The position numbers and the translations under genes were made by a program. From contig JADYXQ010000122.1 in NCBI GenBank assembly GCA_021772135.1, positions 30,445-94,444 of the forward strand: a DNA stretch of 64,000 nucleotides. Reading direction: 5' to 3'. The stretch comes from Candidatus Obscuribacter sp. Its GTDB lineage: Bacteria; Cyanobacteriota; Vampirovibrionia; Obscuribacterales; Obscuribacteraceae. A model generated the notes under the pieces. That model had not been told where the DNA came from. It made no database searches and was given only the letters and a program-made list of their open reading frames with translations. Within the stretch, counting starts at the first letter, position 1, and each line of letters starts with the position of its first letter. Shown piece after piece: positions 49,944-59,260 of the stretch.

Positions 49944-51356
49944 CTACTTTGACTTGCGTTTAACGTCTGTCTTGTTCCCTTCTAAAGTTTTGTGCATACC
50001 GAGCTCTTCGGGCCTTACCGTAGGAGGAAAAGCATTGAATTGTCGCCAGAGCTCAAATCCCAAGCTCACAGTATCCAGCATGATCCAGCCACTCACCTCG
50101 GCCCCGGGACGCAAAAATTTAGCTTTCGGCCAGGGTTCGTCGCGGCCCTGAGCTATTGCTTCTGTGTCAGGTTTGATTATCACACGGTAACGATTGCGTC
50201 CGTCGTCCACCGCATCTATAACAGCTATCCTGCCACCAAAGGTTCCTACGGCTATTGACGGCCAACCCGCAAATTGCAGTGCAGGCCACCCGGCAAATTG
50301 CAATCTAACCGGTCTGCCTACCGCTACTAGCGGTGCGTCATTATCACTTATTGTCAACTCTGCTGCCAGGTCATCAGTGTCAGGCGCTATCACAGCCAGT
50401 ACCATGCCAGCGTCTACGGTCTCGCCGGCGCCCACGCGCATAAGGCGTACGATTCTTCCGGCTGCTGGCGCATATACTTTTCGCTGCTCCATGCGTAAAC
50501 TGACGTTTTGCAAGTCTATCTCCAGCTTGTAGATTTCGCTTGCAGTCGATTCTATTGTCTCCTGGGCGGCCGCCATGGCAGCACTTATATTGCTCATGGC
50601 AGCATCTGTATCAGCCGCCACTTTGTCCTGGTCCAGGACCGCTACTGTTTGATCCCGTTTAGATACCTGCAGTGCAGCATGTGCTCGATCCAGATCGGTC
50701 AGTGCACGAGTGCTATCCAGCTCTGCCAATTCTAGATCCCGCCTTGATCGCAAACCCTTTTCATGCAGCTCTCTCATACGCTTTAAATTGAGATCGGTCG
50801 TAACAGTATTTTGCTGTACCGCTTCCACAGTTTCTTCCGCTGCCCAAATGCGATCTTTTGCTTGCAGTGCGCGCTCGTCTGCTGAAGGTACAGCCGCTCC
50901 CTGAGAGCGCTTCAAGCTCTTTAGCTGATATTCGAGCGCTTTTTGTCTTGACTGTGCGGCTTGCCTGCGCGCTGTTAGTGCTTGCTTTTGCCCCTTCAGG
51001 CGCTTGCTTTGTTCTGGATCTAGAAATTTAGAATCGATATCAGAAAGCTCGGCAATCAACTCGCCTTTCTTCACCACCTGACCATCTCTTACATACCAAC
51101 TTTTTAGTCGTGCTGGGATTTGAGCTTCGATGTTTTGTGGTCGCTCCATCGGGGAAAGGATGATTATTTTTCCACTGCCGGTGACGCTCTGCTGCCAGGG
51201 GACATACACAAGCATCGCACTGAGTGCTACAAGCACAATCGTCAAAAGCACAGCTATCGTGCCATAGCCTCCGGAGGTAGCTACAACCTTCAACGACTGG
51301 TACTCATTGGTACTGAAGCTGTTGGCCTGAAAATCTTTGTCGGCGGTCATTTTCAT
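49944..51356 (-). CDS. HlyD-family periplasmic adaptor
   Basis: The 470-residue membrane fusion protein has one membrane helix (GTIAVLLTIVLVALSAMLVYVPW), a lipoyl-type half-motif (VKKGELIAELSDIDSKFLD), a long coiled coil, the second lipoyl half (VYAPAAGRIVRLMRVGAGETVDAGMVLAVIAP) and a beta-barrel. It bridges the ABC transporter and the TolC-type channel. The ATG at 51354-51356 follows the ABC stop by one base and GGGAG by nine; an upstream ATG at 51395 overlaps more. Confidence 0.88.
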   Translation of the reverse strand: MKMTADKDFQANSFSTNEYQSLKVVATSGGYGTIAVLLTIVLVALSAMLVYVPWQQSVTGSGKIIILSPMERPQNIEAQIPARLKSWYVRDGQVVKKGELIAELSDIDSKFLDPEQSKRLKGQKQALTARRQAAQSRQKALEYQLKSLKRSQGAAVPSADERALQAKDRIWAAEETVEAVQQNTVTTDLNLKRMRELHEKGLRSRRDLELAELDSTRALTDLDRAHAALQVSKRDQTVAVLDQDKVAADTDAAMSNISAAMAAAQETIESTASEIYKLEIDLQNVSLRMEQRKVYAPAAGRIVRLMRVGAGETVDAGMVLAVIAPDTDDLAAELTISDNDAPLVAVGRPVRLQFAGWPALQFAGWPSIAVGTFGGRIAVIDAVDDGRNRYRVIIKPDTEAIAQGRDEPWPKAKFLRPGAEVSGWIMLDTVSLGFELWRQFNAFPPTVRPEELGMHKTLEGNKTDVKRKSK

Positions 51357-51357
51357 A

Positions 51358-53157
51358 TTATTCGCTCCCGACTCTCTCTGTCTTTCGTCGCTCAACCATG
51401 CGGATCTGTGTCGCTAAATCAGGGAAAAGTACTGAAAACTCACTTTCCTTGCGCCATGCCAGATCTTGAGGCGTACCAGACTCCGTAATTGCCCCGGCAC
51501 TTAGCACATAAACTTTGTCAGAGCGCATCACGACCTCGGCATCATGCGATATGTCGAGTACAGTCCAACCGATTTCTGGTGAAAACAATTGATGGATTAT
51601 CTTCAGTTTGGTTTTTTCATCTATACCAGTGAATGCTTCGTCCAGGATAAGAAGGCTCGGTCTTTCTGCTATTGCCCTGGCGATTAAAAGACGCTGAACT
51701 TGACCGCGAGACAGATTGCGTCCACCACTCACCAACATCGTGTTGATGCCGTCCGGGAGATCGATCAGATCAGTGGAAAACTGCGCTGTATCAAGCGCCC
51801 AACGAATATCCTGATGGGAAACTGAGGGTCTACCCAAACCAACGTTGTCTTCTATTGTTCCTTCCAAAATTTCATTAACATCCCCCACAAAACCTACTTG
51901 CTTTCTAAGGCTGTGCAAGTCGAGGTCTCTTACGTCATGGCCGCCAACCTCAACCGTGCCATGGCTAGCCTCCTGCAAACCGCAGATGAGAGATGCCAGA
52001 GTTGTTTTTCCGGCACCACTTGCTCCGACCAGACTTGCTTTTTGCCCGCTCTCAATCAGTAAATCAAGCCCAGAGAGAATTTCGCTTCTGGTATAGGAGA
52101 AACGCAGCTTCATACACTTTATGCTGAGACCTCTTTCACTGTATGAGAGCTCGGTGCCACCCTGCCGCTCGATTGGCAGGTCGCTGACGTGACCGATTTT
52201 GTCTAATCCTGTGAGCAGGTCGTAAAAGGTATCGCAATTGCGGATTAGCTTCTCCAGTGCGCTTAGTACGTTCAACATAACCAGTTCTGCCGCCACAAGT
52301 TGTCCTAATGTCAATTCCCGGTTTATGACAAGCCATCCGCCAATTGCAAGAATGCCTGCACTGGCTATGGCTTGGAAGAAATAGGTTCCAAATGCCTGCC
52401 TGAAGAGCACAGCGAAGTGGGCTCGTCTTGCTTGCAGATAATTGAGCACCAGGCCGTCGCTACGTCTAACGAGATACTGAATGAAGCCGTTTGTTTTCAG
52501 ACTGGTCTGGCACCGCCCCATATCCTCAAGCCATTCCGCTACCCGGTACTTCAGCACTGACTCGTGAATACTGGTTTTTAGCCCGCCTATGCCGAGCACG
52601 CTCACGGCAAAAAATATGAATAGGAGAATGAATACGTCGAAAGCCAGTAGAAACGGACTGTAGAAGGCCATCAATACTAGACCGATAAGAACTTGCAGAA
52701 GTGCGGAAGGTCCTTCCAGCAGCAACTTTCCCCAGGACTTCTGCACAGTGATTACATCGAAGAATCTATTGATCAACTCTGGCATGTATTCATTGTTAAG
52801 TGCCGACGCTTTGATCGACGGTATACGCTCGCTCAAGAGCAAGGTTATGCGCGCGAAAATCCTCTGCTGCAAATTCTCAACCAGGCATAATTTCATCATT
52901 CTCAATACGCTGGCGAATAAAAGTCCGGCTAGAACAAGAAGGGAAAGGACTATCAGGGGCTGGAGGAATATGCCGGCAGCGATAGTGTTGACTAAAGCTT
53001 GAGATGCTAGAGGCACTGCCAATGACACCAAGCCAGTAATTAATGTGTAGACGATCAGGACGATTAAGTCTTGCTTGTCAGCCAGAAGCAAGAGCCAAAG
53101 CCGCCGCATTGGAGTCAAATGGTCCCGGTGAATCTGATCATGAATACCGGATGTCAT
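51358..53157 (-). CDS. ABC transporter, membrane plus ATPase domains, no peptidase domain
   Basis: The 599-residue exporter half-transporter has a six-helix membrane domain (to about residue 330) and an ATPase with Walker A VGASGAGKTTLASL, signature LSRGQVQRLLIARA and Walker B LLILDEAF. It lacks the C39 peptidase domain of bacteriocin exporters. With HlyD and TolC genes downstream it should be a type I-like secretion or efflux system. No substrate gene with a leader or RTX repeats is seen within the window. The upstream operator and promoter are at 53203-53240. Confidence 0.9.
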   Translation of the reverse strand: MTSGIHDQIHRDHLTPMRRLWLLLLADKQDLIVLIVYTLITGLVSLAVPLASQALVNTIAAGIFLQPLIVLSLLVLAGLLFASVLRMMKLCLVENLQQRIFARITLLLSERIPSIKASALNNEYMPELINRFFDVITVQKSWGKLLLEGPSALLQVLIGLVLMAFYSPFLLAFDVFILLFIFFAVSVLGIGGLKTSIHESVLKYRVAEWLEDMGRCQTSLKTNGFIQYLVRRSDGLVLNYLQARRAHFAVLFRQAFGTYFFQAIASAGILAIGGWLVINRELTLGQLVAAELVMLNVLSALEKLIRNCDTFYDLLTGLDKIGHVSDLPIERQGGTELSYSERGLSIKCMKLRFSYTRSEILSGLDLLIESGQKASLVGASGAGKTTLASLICGLQEASHGTVEVGGHDVRDLDLHSLRKQVGFVGDVNEILEGTIEDNVGLGRPSVSHQDIRWALDTAQFSTDLIDLPDGINTMLVSGGRNLSRGQVQRLLIARAIAERPSLLILDEAFTGIDEKTKLKIIHQLFSPEIGWTVLDISHDAEVVMRSDKVYVLSAGAITESGTPQDLAWRKESEFSVLFPDLATQIRMVERRKTERVGSE

Positions 53158-53202
53158 AGCTAATTCCTAGAGTATTCCTGGCAAACAATGTCTACACTAT
53201 CC

Positions 53203-53240
53203 AAAGTATCATTACTAGTTCAAATGTGCAAGAGTTTGAA
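53203..53240 (-). promoter_or_regulatory. Promoter with overlapping TTCAAA/TTTGAA operator, export operon
   Basis: On the minus strand TTGCAC (53226-53231) and TACTTT (53203-53208) are 17 bases apart, as in sigma70 promoters. TTCAAA (53219-53224) and TTTGAA (53235-53240) form a perfect inverted repeat ten bases apart that brackets the -35 box, so a bound repressor would block transcription of the ABC-HlyD-TolC-ArsR operon. The right half runs into TGAATATATA, also found at 47479. Confidence 0.6.
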
Positions 53241-53388
53241 TATATAGATATGGTGAATTTTTTCTATACCGCTCCCTGGCGGACACCGCTTGCTGGGAGG
53301 CCTGAGCTTTATGCGTCTCCCCTGTATAGGTGATGCGGGTCGGCATCTTTTAAGCTATAAGTGAGGGATATCTAAAAATGGACGTCAG

Positions 53389-55128
53389 ATGAAAACAATT
53401 GCACCGTTCCAAAATGCTCCTATCGGGATGGTCTGTTTTGACCGCGGGCTGACGCTTCTCGAGTGTAATGAGTCTGCTGCAAACCTTTTTGGAGCAAGAT
53501 GCGTTGCAGGTGAAAGTCTTTGCTCCATAGGTGATCTCAGTGAAATTTGCAGCGAATTATCTACATGGTTGCTTACCACGGAGAGAACTCTTTCACTTGA
53601 GAGCGGCAAAAATGGGCGACGGCTGGAATTTCAATGCTGGTTGAGTGATACGGATCTGGTTTATGCCCTCGTCAAAGACGCGACCGAAAAAGCTCGCGAC
53701 ACGGCCAGGATGAACTTGCTGGCTACCGCTGTAGAACAAGCCTGGGAGTCGGTCTGCATAACCGACGCAGAGCTGGATTCACCCGGGCCTCATTTCGTAT
53801 ATTGTAATCGTGGTTATGAGGCATTAATGGGCTACAGAGAGGCTGAGGTTCTCGGCCTCTCTCCAAGAATCCATCAGGGCCCGTTAACAGACAAAGCAGT
53901 CTTAGCGCGATTGAAGCAAAATTTGCGCAATGGCACCAATTTTCATGGCGAAGCCATTAACTATAAGAAGGATGGCTCTCCTTTTTGGTTGGAGTGGAAA
54001 ATATCTCCAATTAAAGATGAAGCCGGGAAAATCATAAATTTTATCGCTTTTCAGCGCGATATAACTCCTTTAAAAGAAGCACAGCAAAGAGCCAGAGACC
54101 TTTCTTCAATCATGGCCCACGAACTCAAAGCTCCTCTTACCTCAATAAATGGCGCTTTGGGCCTGTTACAGATCAGTTATGAGCCGGAATCTGCCGATGA
54201 GTTGCTGACCATTGGTATGGACAGCATCCAGCGGTTGCTTCGATTGATAAATGATATTTTGGAAGTCGAACAACTTGAAGATCGGAAATTCGAATTAAAG
54301 CTCGATGTTTTCTCTGTGCGACGTCTGTTTACTTCTGTTCAACAGACTCTGCAAAATTATATTCCTGAGAATAATTTGCACATTGTTATCGATTTGCCAA
54401 AAGACTTAAATCTCTATGCCGATATCGATCGAATTACACAAGTTCTAATTAATCTCACGTCAAATGCTCTCAAGTATTCACCCAAAGGTGGAACAGTCAC
54501 TCTGCGAGGCCTGGTCGCAGAAGACAATTCAGTACGCCTTTCTGTACATGATCAGGGTCCTGGAATACGCGAAGAAAATCTAACGAAGCTCTTTTTCAGG
54601 TTTCAACAATTGGCTGCTGAAGATGGCGTACCGAGAGAAGGAAGTGGAGTAGGTCTTGCTATAGCTAAGTCTTTGGTAGAATCACATGGTGGCAAAATTG
54701 GCGCTGAAAGCGTGCTGGGTGAAGGCAGTACTTTTTGGTTCCAGCTGAATGGGAATGGACATTTTCCGCACGAACAAGAAGCATCGATGTCTCCCAGCTC
54801 CGTGCTTCTAGTTGATGACAACGAACTTTTTGCTTCATTCATAAAACGACGTATGACCAGCCTCGGCTATCTCGTCAATCGTGTTACATCACTGAATAAC
54901 ATTGGCGCAGCACTTAAAACTTTTACACCTCAGATGTGCATAGTTGGCAGCGAGACTGTAGGAGCGGTAGATGCCGTAGCGTCAATTGGAGATGCAAAGC
55001 CTCAGATTCCGATCGTAACTGTTTCAGGCTTCGGCACGGACGGTGAGGGATTGATCAGTTCTATCAGCCCATCAAAGCTATCTGCTGAGCAGTTCATCGA
55101 GCAATTGCAGAGAAAGCTTTTACGATGA
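53389..55128 (+). CDS. Hybrid histidine kinase (PAS-PAS-HisKA-HATPase-degenerate REC)
   Basis: The 579-residue protein is soluble. A first PAS (about 5-105) is followed by a LOV-like PAS (113-225, with GLSPRIHQGPLTD, where the LOV photocysteine is Pro). HisKA has its His in IMAHELKAPLTSI (about 243). The HATPase has NLTSNALKYSPKGG, HDQGPGIREEN and GSGVGLAIAKSL. A receiver ends the protein (VLLVDDNELFASFIKRRM), but the expected phospho-Asp position in MCIVGSE is a Gly, so it should not accept phosphate in the normal way. The ATG follows TGGA by six bases. Confidence 0.9.
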   Translation: MKTIAPFQNAPIGMVCFDRGLTLLECNESAANLFGARCVAGESLCSIGDLSEICSELSTWLLTTERTLSLESGKNGRRLEFQCWLSDTDLVYALVKDATEKARDTARMNLLATAVEQAWESVCITDAELDSPGPHFVYCNRGYEALMGYREAEVLGLSPRIHQGPLTDKAVLARLKQNLRNGTNFHGEAINYKKDGSPFWLEWKISPIKDEAGKIINFIAFQRDITPLKEAQQRARDLSSIMAHELKAPLTSINGALGLLQISYEPESADELLTIGMDSIQRLLRLINDILEVEQLEDRKFELKLDVFSVRRLFTSVQQTLQNYIPENNLHIVIDLPKDLNLYADIDRITQVLINLTSNALKYSPKGGTVTLRGLVAEDNSVRLSVHDQGPGIREENLTKLFFRFQQLAAEDGVPREGSGVGLAIAKSLVESHGGKIGAESVLGEGSTFWFQLNGNGHFPHEQEASMSPSSVLLVDDNELFASFIKRRMTSLGYLVNRVTSLNNIGAALKTFTPQMCIVGSETVGAVDAVASIGDAKPQIPIVTVSGFGTDGEGLISSISPSKLSAEQFIEQLQRKLLR

Positions 55129-55150
55129 CGAGTCAGCAGCAGTTGTTAGT

Positions 55151-55480
55151 TTAAGGTTGCATCACTTGATACATTGTTTCTAGAGCCAGAGGGCCATTGC
55201 CGCAACGGCGAATATACTCTTGAGCGATTTGGCGGATATGCTGCATATCTTTCAAATTAGGCATGAAACCAAAGCGCATCGATCTTGAATTGACGAGCAA
55301 GTGGCGAACGAAACGCAAGCCGGCATCGGTGGTTTCGTTGTTCTCTGGTCCGCCGCTGCCGGCGACAATATTTTCTACGACGGTGTTTTCGATGGCAGAT
55401 TCAATGGAAGTGATTTGAGCGCTGACATGTCGGCAGAGGTCAAAGTCGATATGCTCGAATGAGGCGGGATCAAAGTTCAT
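55151..55480 (-). CDS. Hypothetical 109-residue protein
   Basis: I recognise no family. The protein is helical and soluble (FEHIDFDLCRHVSAQITSIESAIENTVVENIV, then a Gly/Asn/Glu loop and LRFVRHLLVNSRSMRFGFM). AAGGA lies seven bases before the ATG at 55478-55480. It is convergent with the hybrid kinase gene. Confidence 0.65.
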   Translation of the reverse strand: MNFDPASFEHIDFDLCRHVSAQITSIESAIENTVVENIVAGSGGPENNETTDAGLRFVRHLLVNSRSMRFGFMPNLKDMQHIRQIAQEYIRRCGNGPLALETMYQVMQP

Positions 55481-55803
55481 TGCTGTTTCCTTAAAGGGGG
55501 CGTTTAATTCGTTTCTGAATAATGAAGAAATTGTTGAGGTGATGCAATTCACTTTAGGTGCATCAGTCTGCCTTGGCAACTAAAGAAACGCTAAGGGACT
55601 ATATCTTCAGTACATACACAGCCAAAATGCGCTTAAAAGCTGCGTCTTGGTACGGCTTGAGCTTTATAGGTAATGTGAAGTAAATTTGTTTTCGTTGCTT
55701 TTCTGTAACTTTCCAAGCGAGGACCACAGAGCAAATGGCCACCACCAGTTCCAAAATAAGCACAGAAACCAATGGCAACCAATTCAAAGAAGGTAACAAA
55801 GGA

Positions 55804-56964
55804 ATGAAATGTCTCATCAAAGAAGACTTAGACCGCGACGGGTTGACTTTGATGACCAATCATCCGGAGCCCCAACTAAAGTTAGATGAAGTCAAAATCA
55901 AAGTTCTCGCTACAGCTGTATGCGGCACTGACAAGAGCATTTTCACTAGTTCTCAGAATGAAGGTATTCGCAATGAGATGAAACGCTATATAGGAGAAGG
56001 CGTTAAATATTCTCCTATCGTAGTGGGCCATGAATTTTGCGGCATCGTCGAAGAAGTCGGCGATGGTGCTCGCGACGGTAGTTTGGCTGCACCGGATCAT
56101 CTGCGTGTAGAAGTGGGCGATTATGTCACTGCCGAAATGCACCTGGCCTGCGGCCACTGTCTTCTCTGCCGCACAGGCAGCGAACACATCTGCACATCAG
56201 TCAAAGTAAAGGGCGTACATTTAGACGGTTGCTTCGCCCGGGCCGTCACTGTTCCTTACAAGAATGTCATTCTTCTTGGTAAAGGCGGCGACACATCCAT
56301 CATTCCTCCACGCATCGGTGCCATGCTCGATGCTTTTGGTAATGCCGTGCATACGGTCTCAGAAGCTGACGTGAGAGGCAAATCAGTGGCTATTCTCGGG
56401 GCCGGACCACTAGGTTTGATGGCTGCAGCGCTGTGCAAAGACTTTGGCGCTTCGCGCATTTATCTTACTGAAGCTGCTGACGTGGACAGGCGTTTTAAGC
56501 TTGCTACCGACTTTGGTGTTCGTCATTGTTTTGATGTAGGCCAGGGTTCAAGCAAACTTTACGCCGCCGTGGATAAATATGAAACTGGTGCCAATGGTGT
56601 AGATGTTGTGCTGGAAATGTCCGGCTCACCACCCGCTTACACAGACGCTTTCCGCATTGTCCGTAACGGCGGTCTGGTCATTTTACTCGGCATCGCAAGA
56701 AAACCACTGGCCAGTTTTGATATCGCCAATGGTGTTATCTGGAAAGGCGTCACTGTAAAAGGAATTTTTGGTCGACGCATGTTTGATACCTGGGAGACCA
56801 TGCTCAACTTACTGAAAGAAGATCATAACGGCCTACAGGAGCGACTTTCTCAGGTGATTGCCCCTGGCCTATATCCTCTTGATGATTATCAAAATGCGTT
56901 TAAGTCGCTGGTTAGCGGCAAAGAAATGAAACTCGTATTCAGCCCTGAAGACGCAACAAAATAG
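55804..56964 (+). CDS. tdh: Zinc-dependent L-threonine 3-dehydrogenase
   Basis: The enzyme oxidises threonine to 2-amino-3-oxobutyrate with NAD. Medium-chain dehydrogenase landmarks are VCGTDKSIF (catalytic zinc Cys), [16 protein letters not shown] (His and Glu of the zinc site), [18 protein letters not shown] (structural zinc) and [17 protein letters not shown] (NAD fold). The ATG at 55804 matches the family start and has GAAGG ten bases upstream; an in-frame ATG at 55735 would add 23 residues. Kbl follows 13 bases later, the next enzyme of the same pathway. Confidence 0.92.
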   Translation: MKCLIKEDLDRDGLTLMTNHPEPQLKLDEVKIKVLATAVCGTDKSIFTSSQNEGIRNEMKRYIGEGVKYSPIVVGHEFCGIVEEVGDGARDGSLAAPDHLRVEVGDYVTAEMHLACGHCLLCRTGSEHICTSVKVKGVHLDGCFARAVTVPYKNVILLGKGGDTSIIPPRIGAMLDAFGNAVHTVSEADVRGKSVAILGAGPLGLMAAALCKDFGASRIYLTEAADVDRRFKLATDFGVRHCFDVGQGSSKLYAAVDKYETGANGVDVVLEMSGSPPAYTDAFRIVRNGGLVILLGIARKPLASFDIANGVIWKGVTVKGIFGRRMFDTWETMLNLLKEDHNGLQERLSQVIAPGLYPLDDYQNAFKSLVSGKEMKLVFSPEDATK

Positions 56965-56977
56965 AGAGGTTATGAAA

Positions 56978-58231
56978 ATGAGTCAGAGCGTAGCCAAAAA
57001 AATGGGAGTGAAATCACTTTACCAGGCTCTCGACCGTGAACTTGAGCAAGCTAAAGAAGCTAAAACCTATAAGTACGAAGTGCCTGTAGATAGCGTACAG
57101 GGCGGTGTTGTTCAGGCCAATGGCCGTCAGCAGGTGATGTTGGCATCGAATAATTATCTCGGTCTGGCCAATCATCCGCGCATCGTTGCTGCTGCACGCA
57201 AAGGTATTGATCAGCATGGTTACGGTCTGGCTTCGGTAAGGTTTATTTGTGGAACTCAGAAAATTCACCTTGAACTAGAAGAGCGTCTTGCTAGGTTTTT
57301 AGGCACAGAAGCAGCTATTCTTCACTCTTCTTGCTTTGCCGCTAACGAAGCTTTCTTTGCCGCCTTAGTAGGAGCCCAGCTGGGCGCCAGTGATTATCGC
57401 GATGTGATTTATTCAGATGCTCTCAATCATGCCAGTATCATCGACGGTATCAGGCTGTCTCGTATCGCCGTTAAAACCACCGACCTGAGAGCTTATCAGC
57501 ACAATAATATTCAGCAACTGCGTACCGCCATAAGCGAAGACAAAGCTAAAGACTACCGACTTTCAATTATTGCCACTGATGGTGTATTCAGCATGGAAGG
57601 CGAGTTTGCACCACTGCAAGAATTTGTGGAGCTGGCCAAAGCAAATGACGCTTTATTATTTGTGGACGAATCACACGCAACCGGTGTGCTTGGTGCAAGC
57701 GGGCGTGGAACTCCTGAACACTGCGGAGTACACGGCAAAATAGATGTGATTTCGGGCACCCTGGGCAAAGCGCTTGGTGGTGCTGCCGGTGGTTTTATCG
57801 CTGGCAAAAAGCATCTGGTTGATTTCTTGCGCCAGAAATCGCGCCCTTATACTTTTTCTAACTCCCTACCGCCGGCGATTGTCTGTGCCGCTATTGAAGC
57901 AATCAATATGCTGGAAGAAGACACAAGCCTGGTGGAGAAATTGCACCAGAATACTGACTACTTTAGAAAAGAAGTTAAACGATTAGGTTTCACTATATTG
58001 GAAGGCATTCATCCGATCGTGCCCGTAATGGTTGGTGAAGCTGCCACTGCCATGGATATGTCCAACCAGTTGCTTGATGAGGGTGTCTATGTGCGTGGTC
58101 TCTGGTATCCTGTTGTGCCTAACGGCGAAGCACGTTTACGTGTCCAGATTTCTGCCGCGCACGAAGTGGCAGACTTAGACAAAGCCCTCAGCGCTTTTGC
58201 CAAAGTAGGGAAAAAACTGGGAGTTATTTAG
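56978..58231 (+). CDS. kbl: Glycine C-acetyltransferase (2-amino-3-ketobutyrate CoA ligase)
   Basis: The PLP enzyme cleaves 2-amino-3-oxobutyrate with CoA to glycine and acetyl-CoA. The alpha-oxoamine synthase family pattern is complete: [56 protein letters not shown], and the PLP lysine in [15 protein letters not shown]. The ATG at 56978 has GAGAGG eight bases upstream and is preferred over one two codons earlier. It is coupled with tdh in one operon for threonine catabolism. Confidence 0.94.
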   Translation: MSQSVAKKMGVKSLYQALDRELEQAKEAKTYKYEVPVDSVQGGVVQANGRQQVMLASNNYLGLANHPRIVAAARKGIDQHGYGLASVRFICGTQKIHLELEERLARFLGTEAAILHSSCFAANEAFFAALVGAQLGASDYRDVIYSDALNHASIIDGIRLSRIAVKTTDLRAYQHNNIQQLRTAISEDKAKDYRLSIIATDGVFSMEGEFAPLQEFVELAKANDALLFVDESHATGVLGASGRGTPEHCGVHGKIDVISGTLGKALGGAAGGFIAGKKHLVDFLRQKSRPYTFSNSLPPAIVCAAIEAINMLEEDTSLVEKLHQNTDYFRKEVKRLGFTILEGIHPIVPVMVGEAATAMDMSNQLLDEGVYVRGLWYPVVPNGEARLRVQISAAHEVADLDKALSAFAKVGKKLGVI

Positions 58232-58237
58232 ACATTC

Positions 58238-59260
58238 TCAATGAGAAGGATCGAACAGATCCGGTGACACGTTTTTCGAAGCTGAAGCGTCGTAAATTGT
58301 CAGCGTCGCTTTTGGTGATTTACCGAAGCCTTTAATCCAGAAGCTCTTACTGCGCACCACTAGTTTCTTCAAAAGCGGTAGCTTTGCCAATTGCGGCAAG
58401 CTTTTTTCAGTTACTGAAGTATCTTGTAGCTGTAATGTTTTCAGTTTTGTCAACTTACTGAGGTCTTTAATTGAACTGTCGCCAATTTGTTTGTTGCCAC
58501 TGATATCGAGATTGGTCAGCTTGATGCATTGACCTATAAATGGCATCTCTATAGCCGTACAGCCAGTCTTGCTAACGTTGAGATCGATAATTTTTTCTGG
58601 CAAACTTTTGATTTTACTCAAAGTGCCCGGCTTTAAACTAATTCCACTTAAATTGACGATCCTCAAGGGCAGACCTGTAAGCGCACCAAATCCGGTGCCC
58701 GTCACGTCTGTGGTGCTGAGGCGCAAATCAATCAACTCTTTTAAAGACCCAATGATTGGCAAAGACTTATCAGTAATGAGGGCGTCGTTTAAATTGAGTC
58801 GCCGAATTTTTGGAAATTTCTTCAAGTGCGGTATGTGTTTGTCTTCAACTTCGAGCTTACTTGCCGAAAATTCTTCCACCAGCTCTCCTAGCGGCTCTAA
58901 GCTGCTCAAGTGTTCCAATCCATCAAAATTGAGAATTACTACAATGGACGAATTGACAGGAATTTTAACCACGCCCTGCGCCACTAACCGTGTTCGCCTG
59001 GAAGTGGACTGATGATTTACTTCATCAAAATTGTAAACCATCAATTGTGCTAACGACTTATCATTGGGAAATGTAACCGTAATGAATTTTTTTGCCACCG
59101 GCACAGCCAGGGTGCTTGCTAATGGCGACAGTGAAATGCTGGCAAGCAAACCAACGGCTAGTTTCGGCCAGCATTGGGCAAGAGTCGGGTGGTACCACTT
59201 ATAGTGCCTGTCAATCAACCTGTGCTTACCTGACTTGTTCGGCCATCCACATGCCACCAC
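58238..59260 (-). CDS. Leucine-rich-repeat protein
   Basis: The product has a hydrophobic N-terminal segment (PKLAVGLLASISLSPLASTLAVPVA) and then leucine-rich repeats from about residue 105 to 300, such as LEHLSSLEPLGELV, LKKFPKIRRLNLNDALIT, LKELIDLRLSTTDVTG, CIKLTNLDISGNKQIG and LTKLKTLQLQDTSVTE. It is secreted or anchored and probably binds a protein. The start is not fixed: a GTG at 59260 overlaps the lipoprotein gene by 35 bases, and a TTG at 59218 lies after its stop. Confidence 0.78.
   Translation of the reverse strand: MVACGWPNKSGKHRLIDRHYKWYHPTLAQCWPKLAVGLLASISLSPLASTLAVPVAKKFITVTFPNDKSLAQLMVYNFDEVNHQSTSRRTRLVAQGVVKIPVNSSIVVILNFDGLEHLSSLEPLGELVEEFSASKLEVEDKHIPHLKKFPKIRRLNLNDALITDKSLPIIGSLKELIDLRLSTTDVTGTGFGALTGLPLRIVNLSGISLKPGTLSKIKSLPEKIIDLNVSKTGCTAIEMPFIGQCIKLTNLDISGNKQIGDSSIKDLSKLTKLKTLQLQDTSVTEKSLPQLAKLPLLKKLVVRSKSFWIKGFGKSPKATLTIYDASASKNVSPDLFDPSH

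Noticed and set aside
51358-53157. Bacteriocin or lanthipeptide exporter of the NHLM or C39 type
   Set aside because: No peptidase domain, leader-peptide gene or modification enzyme is seen.
35822-53157. Mobile island with insertion sequences or attachment sites
   Set aside because: No transposase, integrase, tRNA or direct repeat flanks were found next to it; the Xer gene is 28 kb away and chromosomal in type.
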